Shown here: one piece after another, positions 20,641 to 29,705 of the stretch | Position numbering within the stretch: the stretch's first letter is position 1 | How the letters are laid out: every line of letters starts with the position of its first letter | NCBI GenBank assembly: GCA_030592645.1 | Contig: JAUVIR010000011.1 | Location: forward strand, 1-56,704 | Direction: 5' to 3' | Length of the DNA: 56,704 bases | Origin: Candidatus Fermentibacterota bacterium | GTDB taxonomy: Bacteria > Fermentibacterota > Fermentibacteria > Fermentibacterales > JCC-6 | Notes under the pieces: model-generated | What the model saw: the letters and a program-made list of their open reading frames with translations, nothing else | Told to the model about the DNA's origin: nothing | Database searches by the model: none | Program-made: the position numbers and the translations under genes

Positions 20641-21707
20641 TGAGAATCAGATCGAAGTCCTTTCTTCCGTCAACCGCTGTTCTTGAGCTGACCTACCGCT
20701 GTAACCACAATTGCCTTTTCTGTTCTTGCCCCTGGTTTTCTGAGGATAGTGGATTTGAAGAGCTTCGGGAACTTGATACGGCGCAGTGGAAATCCGTGCT
20801 CGATGAACTATGCAGATGCGGAGTTTCGAGCCTGGCGTTCACCGGCGGGGAAGCCCTGCTAAGAGATGATTGTATTGAACTGCTGGAATACGCATCATCC
20901 TTAACCGTTGATAAGACAGAGACTGTGGATGGATCACTTATAACCCGCTGCGTACATCCGGAGATCTACCTTCTGTCAAACGGTTATCCGGTGAACACCG
21001 AAGTTCTTGAATCTCTGGCCCGGCTGAATATTCGATTGAGCCTCAGTCTTCCGGGCCTTTCAACCTACGAGGAGCATACCGGACATGACCACGCCGATCT
21101 GGTGCTGGATGTTTTCAGACAGACTTCGGATATGGGAATATCCACTACCGTGAACAGTACCGTTACCGCTCTGAACCTTCATGAACTGAGGGAAACGCTA
21201 TCAGCAGCGTTACTGGCAGGAGCCGGTCAGCTGCTGATGAACAGATTTCTTCCGGGAGGCCGCGGGCTTCGGAATGCCGACAAACTGGCCCTCAGCGAGA
21301 ACCAGGTTCTCAAAATGCTTGGAGCGGCTGACGATGTTCTTACCAGAGCCGGAAGGTACGGCAACCTTGGAACTGAAATACCCCTCTGTGTCCTCAATAA
21401 GGTCGAGTTGAAGACGCTTGAAGCGGGGACTCGATGCTCCGCTGCTCAGGGATTCTTTGTTATCGGGCCATCAGGTTTTGTCAGGGTTTGCAACCATTCG
21501 GAGAAAAGGCTCGATCATTTTCTTAACTGGAAGAATCTGAAGAACAACGACTACTGGAACACATTCAGAATGAGAAAGTATCTTCCCTCCGAGTGCAGCG
21601 ATTGCAGCCTGAAACTTGACTGTGACGGCGGGTGCAGAGAAGCAGCTCACATAACAGGGGGTAGCGTAGATTCAACCGATCCGCTGCTGTTGACGATTCC
21701 CTGTTAA
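20640..21707 (+). CDS. Radical SAM protein with SPASM-like C-terminus
   Basis: CNHNCLFC (CxxxCxxC), FTGGEALL, C-terminal cysteines CSDCSLKLDCDGGC. Confidence 0.85.
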   Translation: MRIRSKSFLPSTAVLELTYRCNHNCLFCSCPWFSEDSGFEELRELDTAQWKSVLDELCRCGVSSLAFTGGEALLRDDCIELLEYASSLTVDKTETVDGSLITRCVHPEIYLLSNGYPVNTEVLESLARLNIRLSLSLPGLSTYEEHTGHDHADLVLDVFRQTSDMGISTTVNSTVTALNLHELRETLSAALLAGAGQLLMNRFLPGGRGLRNADKLALSENQVLKMLGAADDVLTRAGRYGNLGTEIPLCVLNKVELKTLEAGTRCSAAQGFFVIGPSGFVRVCNHSEKRLDHFLNWKNLKNNDYWNTFRMRKYLPSECSDCSLKLDCDGGCREAAHITGGSVDSTDPLLLTIPC

Positions 21708-21777
21708 ACGTATTAGTCTATCGTTTCAAGATTCAGAACTGGAAATCACTACTTTGTCCGGTATTAAGGAGAATGAT

Positions 21778-22200
21778 ATGGAAAAACTGCAGTGGAATGA
21801 CAATCTGTCGGTGGGTGTTGAACTGATAGATTCCCAGCATAAAAAGTGGATTGAGTACTACAACAGTGCAGCCGGGGCCCTCCATTCAATGCAGGGATCA
21901 GCAAGGATAGCCAGCACACTTGGGTTCCTTATCGACTACACGGAGGAGCATTTCGCGACAGAGGAAAAGCATATGCAGAAGCACGCTTATCCAGGTTATG
22001 AGGACCACAGGGCGATACACCAGGAGCTGCGCAGGACTCTGTCCGGCCTTGTGGAGGACTACGAGGAGGATGGTGTGACCAATCCCCTTGTTGATTCCAT
22101 AGATACCTTCCTTCGAAACTGGCTTATCAATCATATCATCGATGTTGATATGAAATTCGGAGCCTACCTCGAGGAAGAGGGGATCTCTCTGTCGGAATAA
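21778..22200 (+). CDS. Bacteriohemerythrin
   Basis: DSQHKKWIEYYN...EEHFATEEKHMQKHAYPGYEDHRAIHQEL...WLINHIIDVDMKFG carries the hemerythrin His/Glu/Asp ligand pattern. Confidence 0.92.
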   Translation: MEKLQWNDNLSVGVELIDSQHKKWIEYYNSAAGALHSMQGSARIASTLGFLIDYTEEHFATEEKHMQKHAYPGYEDHRAIHQELRRTLSGLVEDYEEDGVTNPLVDSIDTFLRNWLINHIIDVDMKFGAYLEEEGISLSE

Positions 22201-22345
22201 ACGCTTATCCGGATTTCCAGACAGCACTGAGCGAAGCTTTGCCGATAACGTTTATTTTAACTCTTGACGATATTACTATTCTGTATGTATTCTATCGTCT
22301 GAGTGTGTTCACAGAGTGCTATTTTCTCTGAACAGGGGGGATTCT

Positions 22346-22762
22346 ATGAAAATTAAGTGGTTGATTCTAATTGCTGTTCTTACCGGAACCATCGCTTTCT
22401 GGGGTTGCGGCGGATCCAACCCAACCGGTCCAGTACCATATACAACAGAACTTGAAGGTACCTGGGTTCTTGACGATTCCTCGTACCAGCTGACCTTTAT
22501 CTTCCTGGACAGTAACTGGACCGTTCAGGTCGATACAGACACATGGAAAGGTACTTTCACTCTGAATACTGCACTTACACCAAAGTATATTGATCTGATG
22601 TGCACCACAAGCCCAGATACCAGCCAGATCGGCACAACTTCCCTGGGGATTTATTCGCTTAACTCGACAGCCACTGTCTGCACAATGGCTATCGCTGATT
22701 TCGGTGATACTGTAAGACCCATAGACTTCGGCACTGACCCGATGATCCTTAACAAACAGTAA
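22346..22762 (+). CDS. Lipocalin-like lipoprotein
   Basis: Lipobox AFWGC. LEGTWVLDDSSYQLTFIFLDSNWTV resembles lipocalin-like folds. Confidence 0.55.
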   Translation: MKIKWLILIAVLTGTIAFWGCGGSNPTGPVPYTTELEGTWVLDDSSYQLTFIFLDSNWTVQVDTDTWKGTFTLNTALTPKYIDLMCTTSPDTSQIGTTSLGIYSLNSTATVCTMAIADFGDTVRPIDFGTDPMILNKQ

Positions 22763-22780
22763 GAACTATGTGACCTGAGA

Positions 22781-22806
22781 AAATGGGCTGCGGACGCAGC
22801 CCATTT
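22781..22806 (+). terminator. Strong hairpin, likely transcription terminator
   Basis: Perfect 11-bp stem AAATGGGCTGC-GGAC-GCAGCCCATTT just after the 22762 stop. Weak T-tract. Confidence 0.65.
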
Positions 22807-23029
22807 CCACATTTCTGATAAAACCACATAAATACCATACAGCGATATCGCTCTACGCCCGGCGAAACCTTAATAGTATCCGAAGACAGAACCGGCCGGT
22901 TCGCAGCAACTGCTAACGGTGTAAATGGATGACATTGCAAGGGAACCTGATCGAACATATGGAATAGTATCTGTGTAAGTTTGGTATTATCTTAACACAT
23001 GGATGACTTTCACAGAATCGGGAGATGAC

Positions 23030-24595
23030 ATGAGAATACTGATGACACTGGTAATAGTGCTGTCAATACTGACAGCTGCATGCGGAAGCGGAGTCGCGAC
23101 CCCCGGCAACGTAATAAGAAGCGCCCTGCCGGAGAAAACACATACACTTTCAGATGCCTGGCCGATGGCCGGCAGCGCCCTTTTCGCTCAGGGCTATCCT
23201 GTTCAAACGGATACATATACTGCTGTCCATGATATATCCGGAAGCGGCGTAATCGTTATTGATGTAAGAAGCCACGATTTCGACCCCATAGCCGTGGTAA
23301 TCGACGGAGATGGAAACCCTGTTGCCTTCAGCACCAGCTGGAAAGGGAACAACTCAAGGATAGTGCTTGATGGAGCCCCATCAGGGGGAGAACTCCTGAT
23401 CTTTTCACCAGATGATACCAGGGGTCTTTACGATGTCATTATTGAAGAAGGAACTCCTGAGGATCTTACATCCTTCATCAATGCCACCGATTTTTCCGGT
23501 GGAATAATAACGGGCTGGATCGAAGCGGACAGCTACAATCCCTACCTTTACAACATTCTGAGAGAAGCTCTCGAAAACGATGTCTACATTTATAACTACT
23601 CCCAGGCGGAACTCATTCCTTTCACAATAGAGAGCGAAGAACTGGTTTCAATATCACTTGAATCCGACGAGTTTGATCCATATCTGGTTCTATTGGCCGT
23701 CGAAGATGGAACTTACACATTCGTGGAATACAACGATGATTACAGCGGCTCTTACTCCAGAATAGTAAGAGAACTGGATACTGGAGATTACATCGCACTT
23801 GTCATGCCCTACTCCAGCGGAAGTAACGGCAGATTTACTCTTGTGATGGAAGTCATCGATGAGGAAGCAATGGAACAGGTTGAAATTGCCGCTCCTCTTA
23901 TGGATGTGGACTACATCTCTGAAATAATCCCTGACAGAAATTTCGCACTCGCCTGGTGGTCTGGTATGTCAGACAACTGGGAAGTGCCCGGGTTCCTCAC
24001 TCCCTTCACTCCGGTGGCAGCTTTTACGTTTATTGTTGAAAGTACTGCGGTTTACGAGCTGAACGCTTCCGGTGACATAGATGTATGCCTTACCCTCCTC
24101 AAAAGCGATGCTGAAGGCAACATACAGTACGTCGCATCGAACGATGATTACCCGGACATCGGCTCTGACTCAAGAATTACTCAACCTCTCCTTCCGGGTG
24201 ATTACATTGCCCTTGTATCACCCTACAGTGGTTCGAGTGCAGATGAAGTGATCTTCTCATGGTCCGAAGATGATGAGGGCATAAGCACCCTGTCGGTCGG
24301 CAGATCAACGGAAGCGTACGCGCCTTATGAAACCGAAACCATCATGTACATGCTCAATCTTCAGGCAGGCACCAGTTATTCAGTATCCGTTGAAAGTGAA
24401 GAACTGGATACTGTTGTAACACTGATTCTGCCGGACGGAGAGAATCTTTACGACGATGACGGCGGGGATGGATCCAACTCCCTTCTGCACTTTACCGTCA
24501 ACGAACGCCAGGCCGGAGAAAGTTTCCTTATAGTCGGAAAATACTCCTCGGGAGAAGGAACTTTTACAATTCTGCTTGAAGAAACATCCAGATAG
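23030..24595 (+). CDS. Lipoprotein with repeated pre-peptidase C-terminal (PPC)-like domains
   Basis: Lipobox LTAAC. Repeated ...DPYLVLLAVEDGTYTFVEYNDDYSGSYSRIVRELDTGDYIALV... units typical of PPC domains. Confidence 0.65.
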   Translation: MRILMTLVIVLSILTAACGSGVATPGNVIRSALPEKTHTLSDAWPMAGSALFAQGYPVQTDTYTAVHDISGSGVIVIDVRSHDFDPIAVVIDGDGNPVAFSTSWKGNNSRIVLDGAPSGGELLIFSPDDTRGLYDVIIEEGTPEDLTSFINATDFSGGIITGWIEADSYNPYLYNILREALENDVYIYNYSQAELIPFTIESEELVSISLESDEFDPYLVLLAVEDGTYTFVEYNDDYSGSYSRIVRELDTGDYIALVMPYSSGSNGRFTLVMEVIDEEAMEQVEIAAPLMDVDYISEIIPDRNFALAWWSGMSDNWEVPGFLTPFTPVAAFTFIVESTAVYELNASGDIDVCLTLLKSDAEGNIQYVASNDDYPDIGSDSRITQPLLPGDYIALVSPYSGSSADEVIFSWSEDDEGISTLSVGRSTEAYAPYETETIMYMLNLQAGTSYSVSVESEELDTVVTLILPDGENLYDDDGGDGSNSLLHFTVNERQAGESFLIVGKYSSGEGTFTILLEETSR

Positions 24596-24651
24596 AAGAG
24601 GTTTATCAGGGGTGTCAGTTCCAGCAGATTCTTAGCATGAAAGGTGGTTAG

Positions 24652-24915
24652 ATGCAGGTCAGCAATATCTGCAGAAGTCTGTGCATAACCATGCTGCTTA
24701 TTTCATCCCTTGCGGCGGCTGATGCCATGGATCCCCCCGATATTCATGCGCAGACTCTTTACGACTACGCTTACGATACACTTACATGCATATCGCCGCA
24801 TCTCTGTTATGGGAGAAAATCCTCGAGTACAGACAGGCTCTGGAGTCAATTCGCGAGTACGGAATGTGTGAGATTCTGTATCCTCTGGACAGCCGGGACA
24901 TAGGTGGCAGGTAAC
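24652..24915 (+). pseudogene. Small secreted protein gene, apparently frameshifted
   Basis: Signal peptide and YDYAYDTLT in one frame. Coding-like MHIAASLLWEKILEYRQALESIREYGMCEILYPLDSRDIGGR* continues in another frame from 24786. Confidence 0.35.
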
Positions 24916-24930
24916 GCTGTGCTTTGCGGC

Positions 24931-26166
24931 TTACTGCTTCTCAGGGAGCAGGGATCTCATGTTGACTGTTGAAGGGATAACGGGATAGTCAATTACAACC
25001 CTGTATGTCCTGAACTTTGAGGGATCCCACTTAAGCTTGAGAAATACATCCTCTATCATGTCGGTATACCATTGTATGTATGGTGTATAGGTAGCCTTTA
25101 TCCCCATTCCGAGTTTATGGATGGAAACATTCATAGGAAGGCAGCTGTGGGGGTTTCGGAATTCTGCCGGCATTGCCCAGTCGTATCCTGTAAACTCGCC
25201 GAATATAAACAGCTCCGGGTCAAGAGGGCCGATCAGGTCGACGTGGACTATCTGATCGAAAATAAGCCTCTCCACGGGTGTTCTGGCTCTGACCAGAACC
25301 TCTCTGTACCTGTCTTCCCTGGTCCTGTAACTTTTAAAGACATCGCGGGTTATCTGAGCCGTAATACACGTAATTGATTCTGTATTGCCGATAGGAGCTT
25401 CCTCAAGTTCATGTACAGTGCGCCCCGCCCGTTTACGGGAACTTACAACATTAGGCAACGGTTCCGAACAGAAGCTGTAGTAAAATGGCACACCCATGGG
25501 GTTGTTCGAATCAGGATCTCTTTTCTCGATGGGCTCGACCTTTATCATGCCTTTCGGAATATTGTCATCATCCGTGAAGTAAGCCCATTCAAGCAGCCAT
25601 GGGACATTCGGCCTGTTCCTTTTGAAATCGATAAAGCCTCTGATGCTTGCTATATCATGGTTTTCTCCATCGGCCGAGGGAGAGAATATCCATGTGCACA
25701 GCTGTGTGCTTGCCTGCGCTCCGAGAAGATGGCTGTATGCAGTAAAAGCCGCCTTCTGTTGAGACAGGTAGGCTTTGGATCGGCCCTTGTCAGAACAGGA
25801 GAGCAGCATCAGGTCGAATTCCTTCCTGCTGTCAGCATGCTTTTCAACCAGCATGTCGAATTTTTCGCAGGCCTCCTTTGCTTTTTGAAGAAGTTTCTTT
25901 GAGGTACCCTGTTTTCTGCAGCTCTTCATGAAAGTTGTGCAGGCAGCTTTACCCGGTACGAACTGAGCAGCAATAAAAGGATCTACTTCACAGGCGACGT
26001 TGTAGATCTTCCAGCCGAGTTTTTTATCTATCTTCAGTTTTTTGTAAACATCCTTGGGGTTATCAAGAGAGATATCCAGCGAATAAAGTATATCACCAAG
26101 CGCGTTTTTCATGAGGATTATAACTGGGTCTAAATCCTCACTGAAACAAGAATCATTATGATTCAT
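24931..26166 (-). CDS. Hypothetical protein of unknown family
   Basis: Long ORF. Start chosen at MNHNDSCFSEDL with GGAGGGA upstream. No family recognised. Confidence 0.6.
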   Translation of the reverse strand: MNHNDSCFSEDLDPVIILMKNALGDILYSLDISLDNPKDVYKKLKIDKKLGWKIYNVACEVDPFIAAQFVPGKAACTTFMKSCRKQGTSKKLLQKAKEACEKFDMLVEKHADSRKEFDLMLLSCSDKGRSKAYLSQQKAAFTAYSHLLGAQASTQLCTWIFSPSADGENHDIASIRGFIDFKRNRPNVPWLLEWAYFTDDDNIPKGMIKVEPIEKRDPDSNNPMGVPFYYSFCSEPLPNVVSSRKRAGRTVHELEEAPIGNTESITCITAQITRDVFKSYRTREDRYREVLVRARTPVERLIFDQIVHVDLIGPLDPELFIFGEFTGYDWAMPAEFRNPHSCLPMNVSIHKLGMGIKATYTPYIQWYTDMIEDVFLKLKWDPSKFRTYRVVIDYPVIPSTVNMRSLLPEKQ

Positions 26167-26373
26167 CAGTAGAACTCCCTCCGGAACAGTATTAGATCGA
26201 ATATGTCTATTGTAAGGAAAAATATCAAGGCGAAGATAATTTCTGGATATTGTTTGATATTCGGTTCTTGACACGTTTCCGGAAACAAGAGATATTTGTT
26301 CACTGATAGAATTCCTTCTGAATTCGCTATGCATTGTTAAGCTCTGAGATTATCCCTTTTCCTTGGAGCTTCA

Positions 26374-26400
26374 GCCCCGGATCATATAGCGATCCGGGGC
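26374..26400. other. Perfect 10-bp hairpin between divergent genes
   Basis: GCCCCGGATC-ATATAGC-GATCCGGGGC. No T-tract on either side. Confidence 0.7.
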
Positions 26401-26477
26401 GCCCATATTGCTGGAGTGGATAGTGGCACTGTACAATTACGTAGTTAAATACTATGTATATTCTGAAAGGAGATATT

Positions 26478-27473
26478 ATGAAAATACTGCTCTTCTTACT
26501 TCTGGTTCTTGTGACAGTATCGTTTTCGGCTGAGAGGGTTGTGCTGTGGGAGTATTTCACCCAGACCGGTTGACCCGCATGTTCCAGCGGCTGGCCAGCT
26601 GTTAAGACTGCTCTTAACCCCTTTGTCGCCTCCGGGGATCTTGCACCCCTTTACCTGTTTTACAACGGTCCGGGGGCAAATTCGTTCTGTTCCGGAAGAT
26701 TCAGTTTCTATGGCGTGACAGGTACGCCAACAGTGAAAATCGATGGTTCAGCAGCAAGTTACAATCCGTCAACATACGCGTCTGCTATCAACGCTAGGCT
26801 TGCTGTACCTGCGTACATCGATTTTGATATCAACTTCGTGGGTGATGCCTCCGGAGGCATGGCATACTACAGTATCACAGCCGAACAGGAGCCTGCCGAA
26901 ACTTACACCATCAAAGTATGGTCTGCGATCCTTGAGGATCACGAAATGGCTAACTCCAGCTGGGGTGGCTACAATGGGCAGGAGATGATGTGGATTCCGG
27001 TTGCGTATCCACTGGGTTCCCAGGGGAAGGTTCTGAACTTCACCGGGCCATATCCACAGACCATCAGTGTAGCCGGCTCCTATACGCTGAATCCGTCACT
27101 GCACCCATTCAATAACCTGAATGTAGCCACTTTCGTTCAGTACGCTTCGGGAACACGGAAAGTGCTCAATGCAAACTTCATGGACCTTCCGGATTCTGCC
27201 ACGGGTGTATACGGTGATGAGACCGCTTCGGGATCTGTAGCTGTGCTGAACGTTGCTCCAAATCCGAGCAATGGACACCTTTCTATAAACTGCCTGCTTC
27301 CCGCGGAGGAAACAGGAACAATCCAGGTATTCGATATTACCGGACGAGTTGTTGAGAGTTTTCCAGCCGATGAAGCTGCAAGTGCTTTCATCGAGGAAAG
27401 CGGAGTCTACTTTGTGCAGCTTACCACCAGCAGCGGCGAGATCATCAAACGCCGGCTCTCAATAATCCGTTAG
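26478..27473 (+). CDS. Putative selenoprotein: secreted thioredoxin-fold protein with UxxC motif and T9SS-type sorting-like C-terminus (TGA at 26571-26573 read as Sec)
   Basis: ATG 26478 preceded by AAAGGAGAT. Signal peptide MKILLFLLLVLVTVSFSA, then ERVVLWEYFTQTG-[TGA]-PACSSGWPAVKTALNPF...FYGVTGTPTVKIDG...VAPNPSNGHLSIN...FDITGRVVESF...IIKRRLSIIR*. The only in-frame stop in 331 codons is that TGA, at a redox Cys position. Confidence 0.8.
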
Positions 27474-27494
27474 TAACTCTGTTCCAGTATGAAT

Positions 27495-27516
27495 GGGGCG
27501 GTCGACCGACCGCCCC
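27495..27516 (+). terminator. GC-rich hairpin downstream of the putative selenoprotein
   Basis: Perfect 9-bp stem GGGGCGGTC-GACC-GACCGCCCC followed by GCTTT. Confidence 0.6.
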
Positions 27517-27521
27517 GCTTT

Positions 27522-27629
27522 AATAGGGACGGAGGGAATTTATTTTGGAAGGTGAAATAATATGATAATACGTACCGTCATATACGCGTATTATTTGCCG
27601 ATTTCAAATAAAATACCTCCGTCCCTATT
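27522..27629. repeat. GGGACGGAGG palindromic repeat, copy 3 (about 108 bp, nested inverted repeats)
   Basis: AATAGGGACGGAGGGAATTTATTTTG...CAAATAAAATACCTCCGTCCCTATT with inner ATAATACG/CGTATTAT arms. Confidence 0.8.
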
Positions 27630-27724
27630 TATTTGAGTATAATACTGATACTGAAGTAATTATCGATCCACTTCTATGACGAATGCCGCGCATCACGTTC
27701 GGGATTCATTTTAAGGAGATAAAA

Positions 27725-29074
27725 ATGGAGAACGGAAGAATGCGGATTTCTGATGATATTTACAGCGAAATGAAATCGGCTGCTCTGAAAATAAAGACTG
27801 ACGAACCCTTGAGAAACAGTATCCTGAATATGGGTCTGGATGAGACTGCCCTGAACCATGTTTCGCAGATAAACATGCAGCATACGTTCTCCCATGATCT
27901 GAAGACAGGTAAGATAACCGCGCAGAATAAAAGCGGAAGATGCTGGCTGTTCGCAGGGCTCAATACCATGAGGCATAAGATCATCGAGAATCTGAATCTG
28001 GCTGATTTTGAGCTGTCCCAGAGTTATCAGATGTTCTTCGATAAGGTAGAGAAAGCTAATTACTTCCTCGAGAATATCATTGATACCATTGAGGAGGATA
28101 CAGATTCCAGAGTAGTGATGTGGCTTCTGAGCTCTCCTCTTAATGACGGCGGGCAGTGGGATATGTTCACCAGCATAGTCGAGAAATACGGTGTCGTTCC
28201 CAAATCAGCCATGCCGGAAACCTATCACAGCAGCAACTCGGCTCGGATGAACAGGATTCTTACTCTTAAATTGAGAGAATACGCTTCAATCCTGAGGGAA
28301 ATGCAGTGCAATGGTAGGGGTATCAGCGAGCTTCGATCCGAAAAGAAAAAGATGCTGATAGAGTTCTATAGATTGTGCACGATGTTCCTTGGTATTCCCC
28401 CGGATGAGTTTACCTTTGAGTACACCGATAAAGAGAGGAAGTTTCACAGGGATGCCTGTATAACGCCGATGGAATTCTACAGGAAGTATGTGGATACTGA
28501 TCTGAGCAGTTACGTCAGCATTATCAATTCACCCACAGATGATAAGCCATTCAACCGTACCTACACTGTTAAGTACCTTGGGAATATTGAAGGGGGTAAC
28601 CTGGTTACATATCTCAACGTTGAAATGTCGGTTCTCAAGGATATGGTTCAGAGGCAGCTCAAGGATGGGATTCCAGTCTGGTTCGGGTGCGATGTCGGCA
28701 AATACATTTCCAGGGATCGGGGAATTCTGGATATGGATATCTACGATTACGAGGGTGTCCTCGGAACAGAATTCAGTCTGGATAAAGCCGGGAGGCTGGA
28801 TTACGGTGAAAGCGTTATGACCCATGCAATGGTGTTCACAGGAGTGAACATCAGGGATGACGGTTCACCGGACCGATGGAAAGTAGAGAACAGCTGGAGT
28901 GACAAATATGGTGATAAAGGGTATTTCGTAATGAGCGACAGCTGGTTTGATGAATTTACGTATCAGGCGGTTATCAACATAAAATACCTCTCGGACGAAC
29001 AGAAGGAAGTTCTGAAAACAGAACCCATTGTACTGAATCCCTGGGATCCTATGGGATCACTCGCTTTGCACTGA
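27725..29074 (+). CDS. C1-family cysteine aminopeptidase (bleomycin hydrolase / PepC-like)
   Basis: NKSGRCWLFAGLNTMRHKI catalytic Cys motif. Downstream MTHAMVFTGVNI (His) and VENSWSDKYGDKGYF (Asn) motifs. Confidence 0.92.
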   Translation: MENGRMRISDDIYSEMKSAALKIKTDEPLRNSILNMGLDETALNHVSQINMQHTFSHDLKTGKITAQNKSGRCWLFAGLNTMRHKIIENLNLADFELSQSYQMFFDKVEKANYFLENIIDTIEEDTDSRVVMWLLSSPLNDGGQWDMFTSIVEKYGVVPKSAMPETYHSSNSARMNRILTLKLREYASILREMQCNGRGISELRSEKKKMLIEFYRLCTMFLGIPPDEFTFEYTDKERKFHRDACITPMEFYRKYVDTDLSSYVSIINSPTDDKPFNRTYTVKYLGNIEGGNLVTYLNVEMSVLKDMVQRQLKDGIPVWFGCDVGKYISRDRGILDMDIYDYEGVLGTEFSLDKAGRLDYGESVMTHAMVFTGVNIRDDGSPDRWKVENSWSDKYGDKGYFVMSDSWFDEFTYQAVINIKYLSDEQKEVLKTEPIVLNPWDPMGSLALH

Positions 29075-29084
29075 CCGGACAGGC

Positions 29085-29705
29085 TCAGGTCTGGACACAT
29101 ACGTTGATCCCGAAATGTTTGTCCAGATAAAATGCAAGACGTTCCTTCGCATCTTCCTCACACTTGCCGCAGGAGGTGCCCACCTTTGTCATCTCCTGAA
29201 GCTGATAGTAATTGCGAGCTCCCTCAAGTACGGCATGTTCGATCTCTTCCTCAGTGATATTGAGACATTCGCATACGATTCTTGATTCTGCATCGTGAAC
29301 CTTTTCGAACATACCGTGTCCGCGATAATAGTTATTGATGGCCTCTGCAAGGGCTTTGTCTCCGAGTACAGAGCAGTGAACCTTGTTGTCCGGAAGGCCG
29401 CCCAGTTCGTTCATAATATCCACGTTGGTGATATTGCGTACATCTTCGAGGGACATTCCCTTTATCATCTCGGACAGGACCGATGTGCTCGCTATGGCGC
29501 TTGCGCATCCGAAGGTCTTCCATCTGCAGTCGGTGATCGTAAGAGTATCGGGGTCTATCTTCAGATAGAAGATCATCTCATCACCGCATTTTATGTTGCC
29601 TGTCTTGCCTTCGGCATCGAACTGGAAATCCTCGTCGTCGAACATGATGTTCCTGGGGTTCATGAAGTGATCTTTGACCTTTTCCGTGTAAAGCCAGGAG
29701 CTCAT
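29085..29705 (-). CDS. NifU/IscU-type Fe-S cluster scaffold with BFD-like [2Fe-2S] domain
   Basis: YTEKVKDHFMNPRN, GNIKCGDEMIFYLKI, TFGCASAIASTS, NKVHCSVLG. C-terminal CECLNITEEEIEHAV...GTSCGKCEEDAKERL. Confidence 0.9.
   Translation of the reverse strand: MSSWLYTEKVKDHFMNPRNIMFDDEDFQFDAEGKTGNIKCGDEMIFYLKIDPDTLTITDCRWKTFGCASAIASTSVLSEMIKGMSLEDVRNITNVDIMNELGGLPDNKVHCSVLGDKALAEAINNYYRGHGMFEKVHDAESRIVCECLNITEEEIEHAVLEGARNYYQLQEMTKVGTSCGKCEEDAKERLAFYLDKHFGINVCVQT

Noticed and set aside
26715-27473. 252-aa ORF with GTG start as an independent gene
   Set aside because: It lacks the signal peptide and redox motif and begins mid thioredoxin-fold. It is better explained as the 3' part of the TGA-containing frame from 26478.
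26478-27473. Genome-wide TGA recoding (code 4 or 25) as explanation for the in-frame TGA
   Set aside because: Many genes in the window end naturally at TGA with proper domain boundaries, so a site-specific event is more likely.
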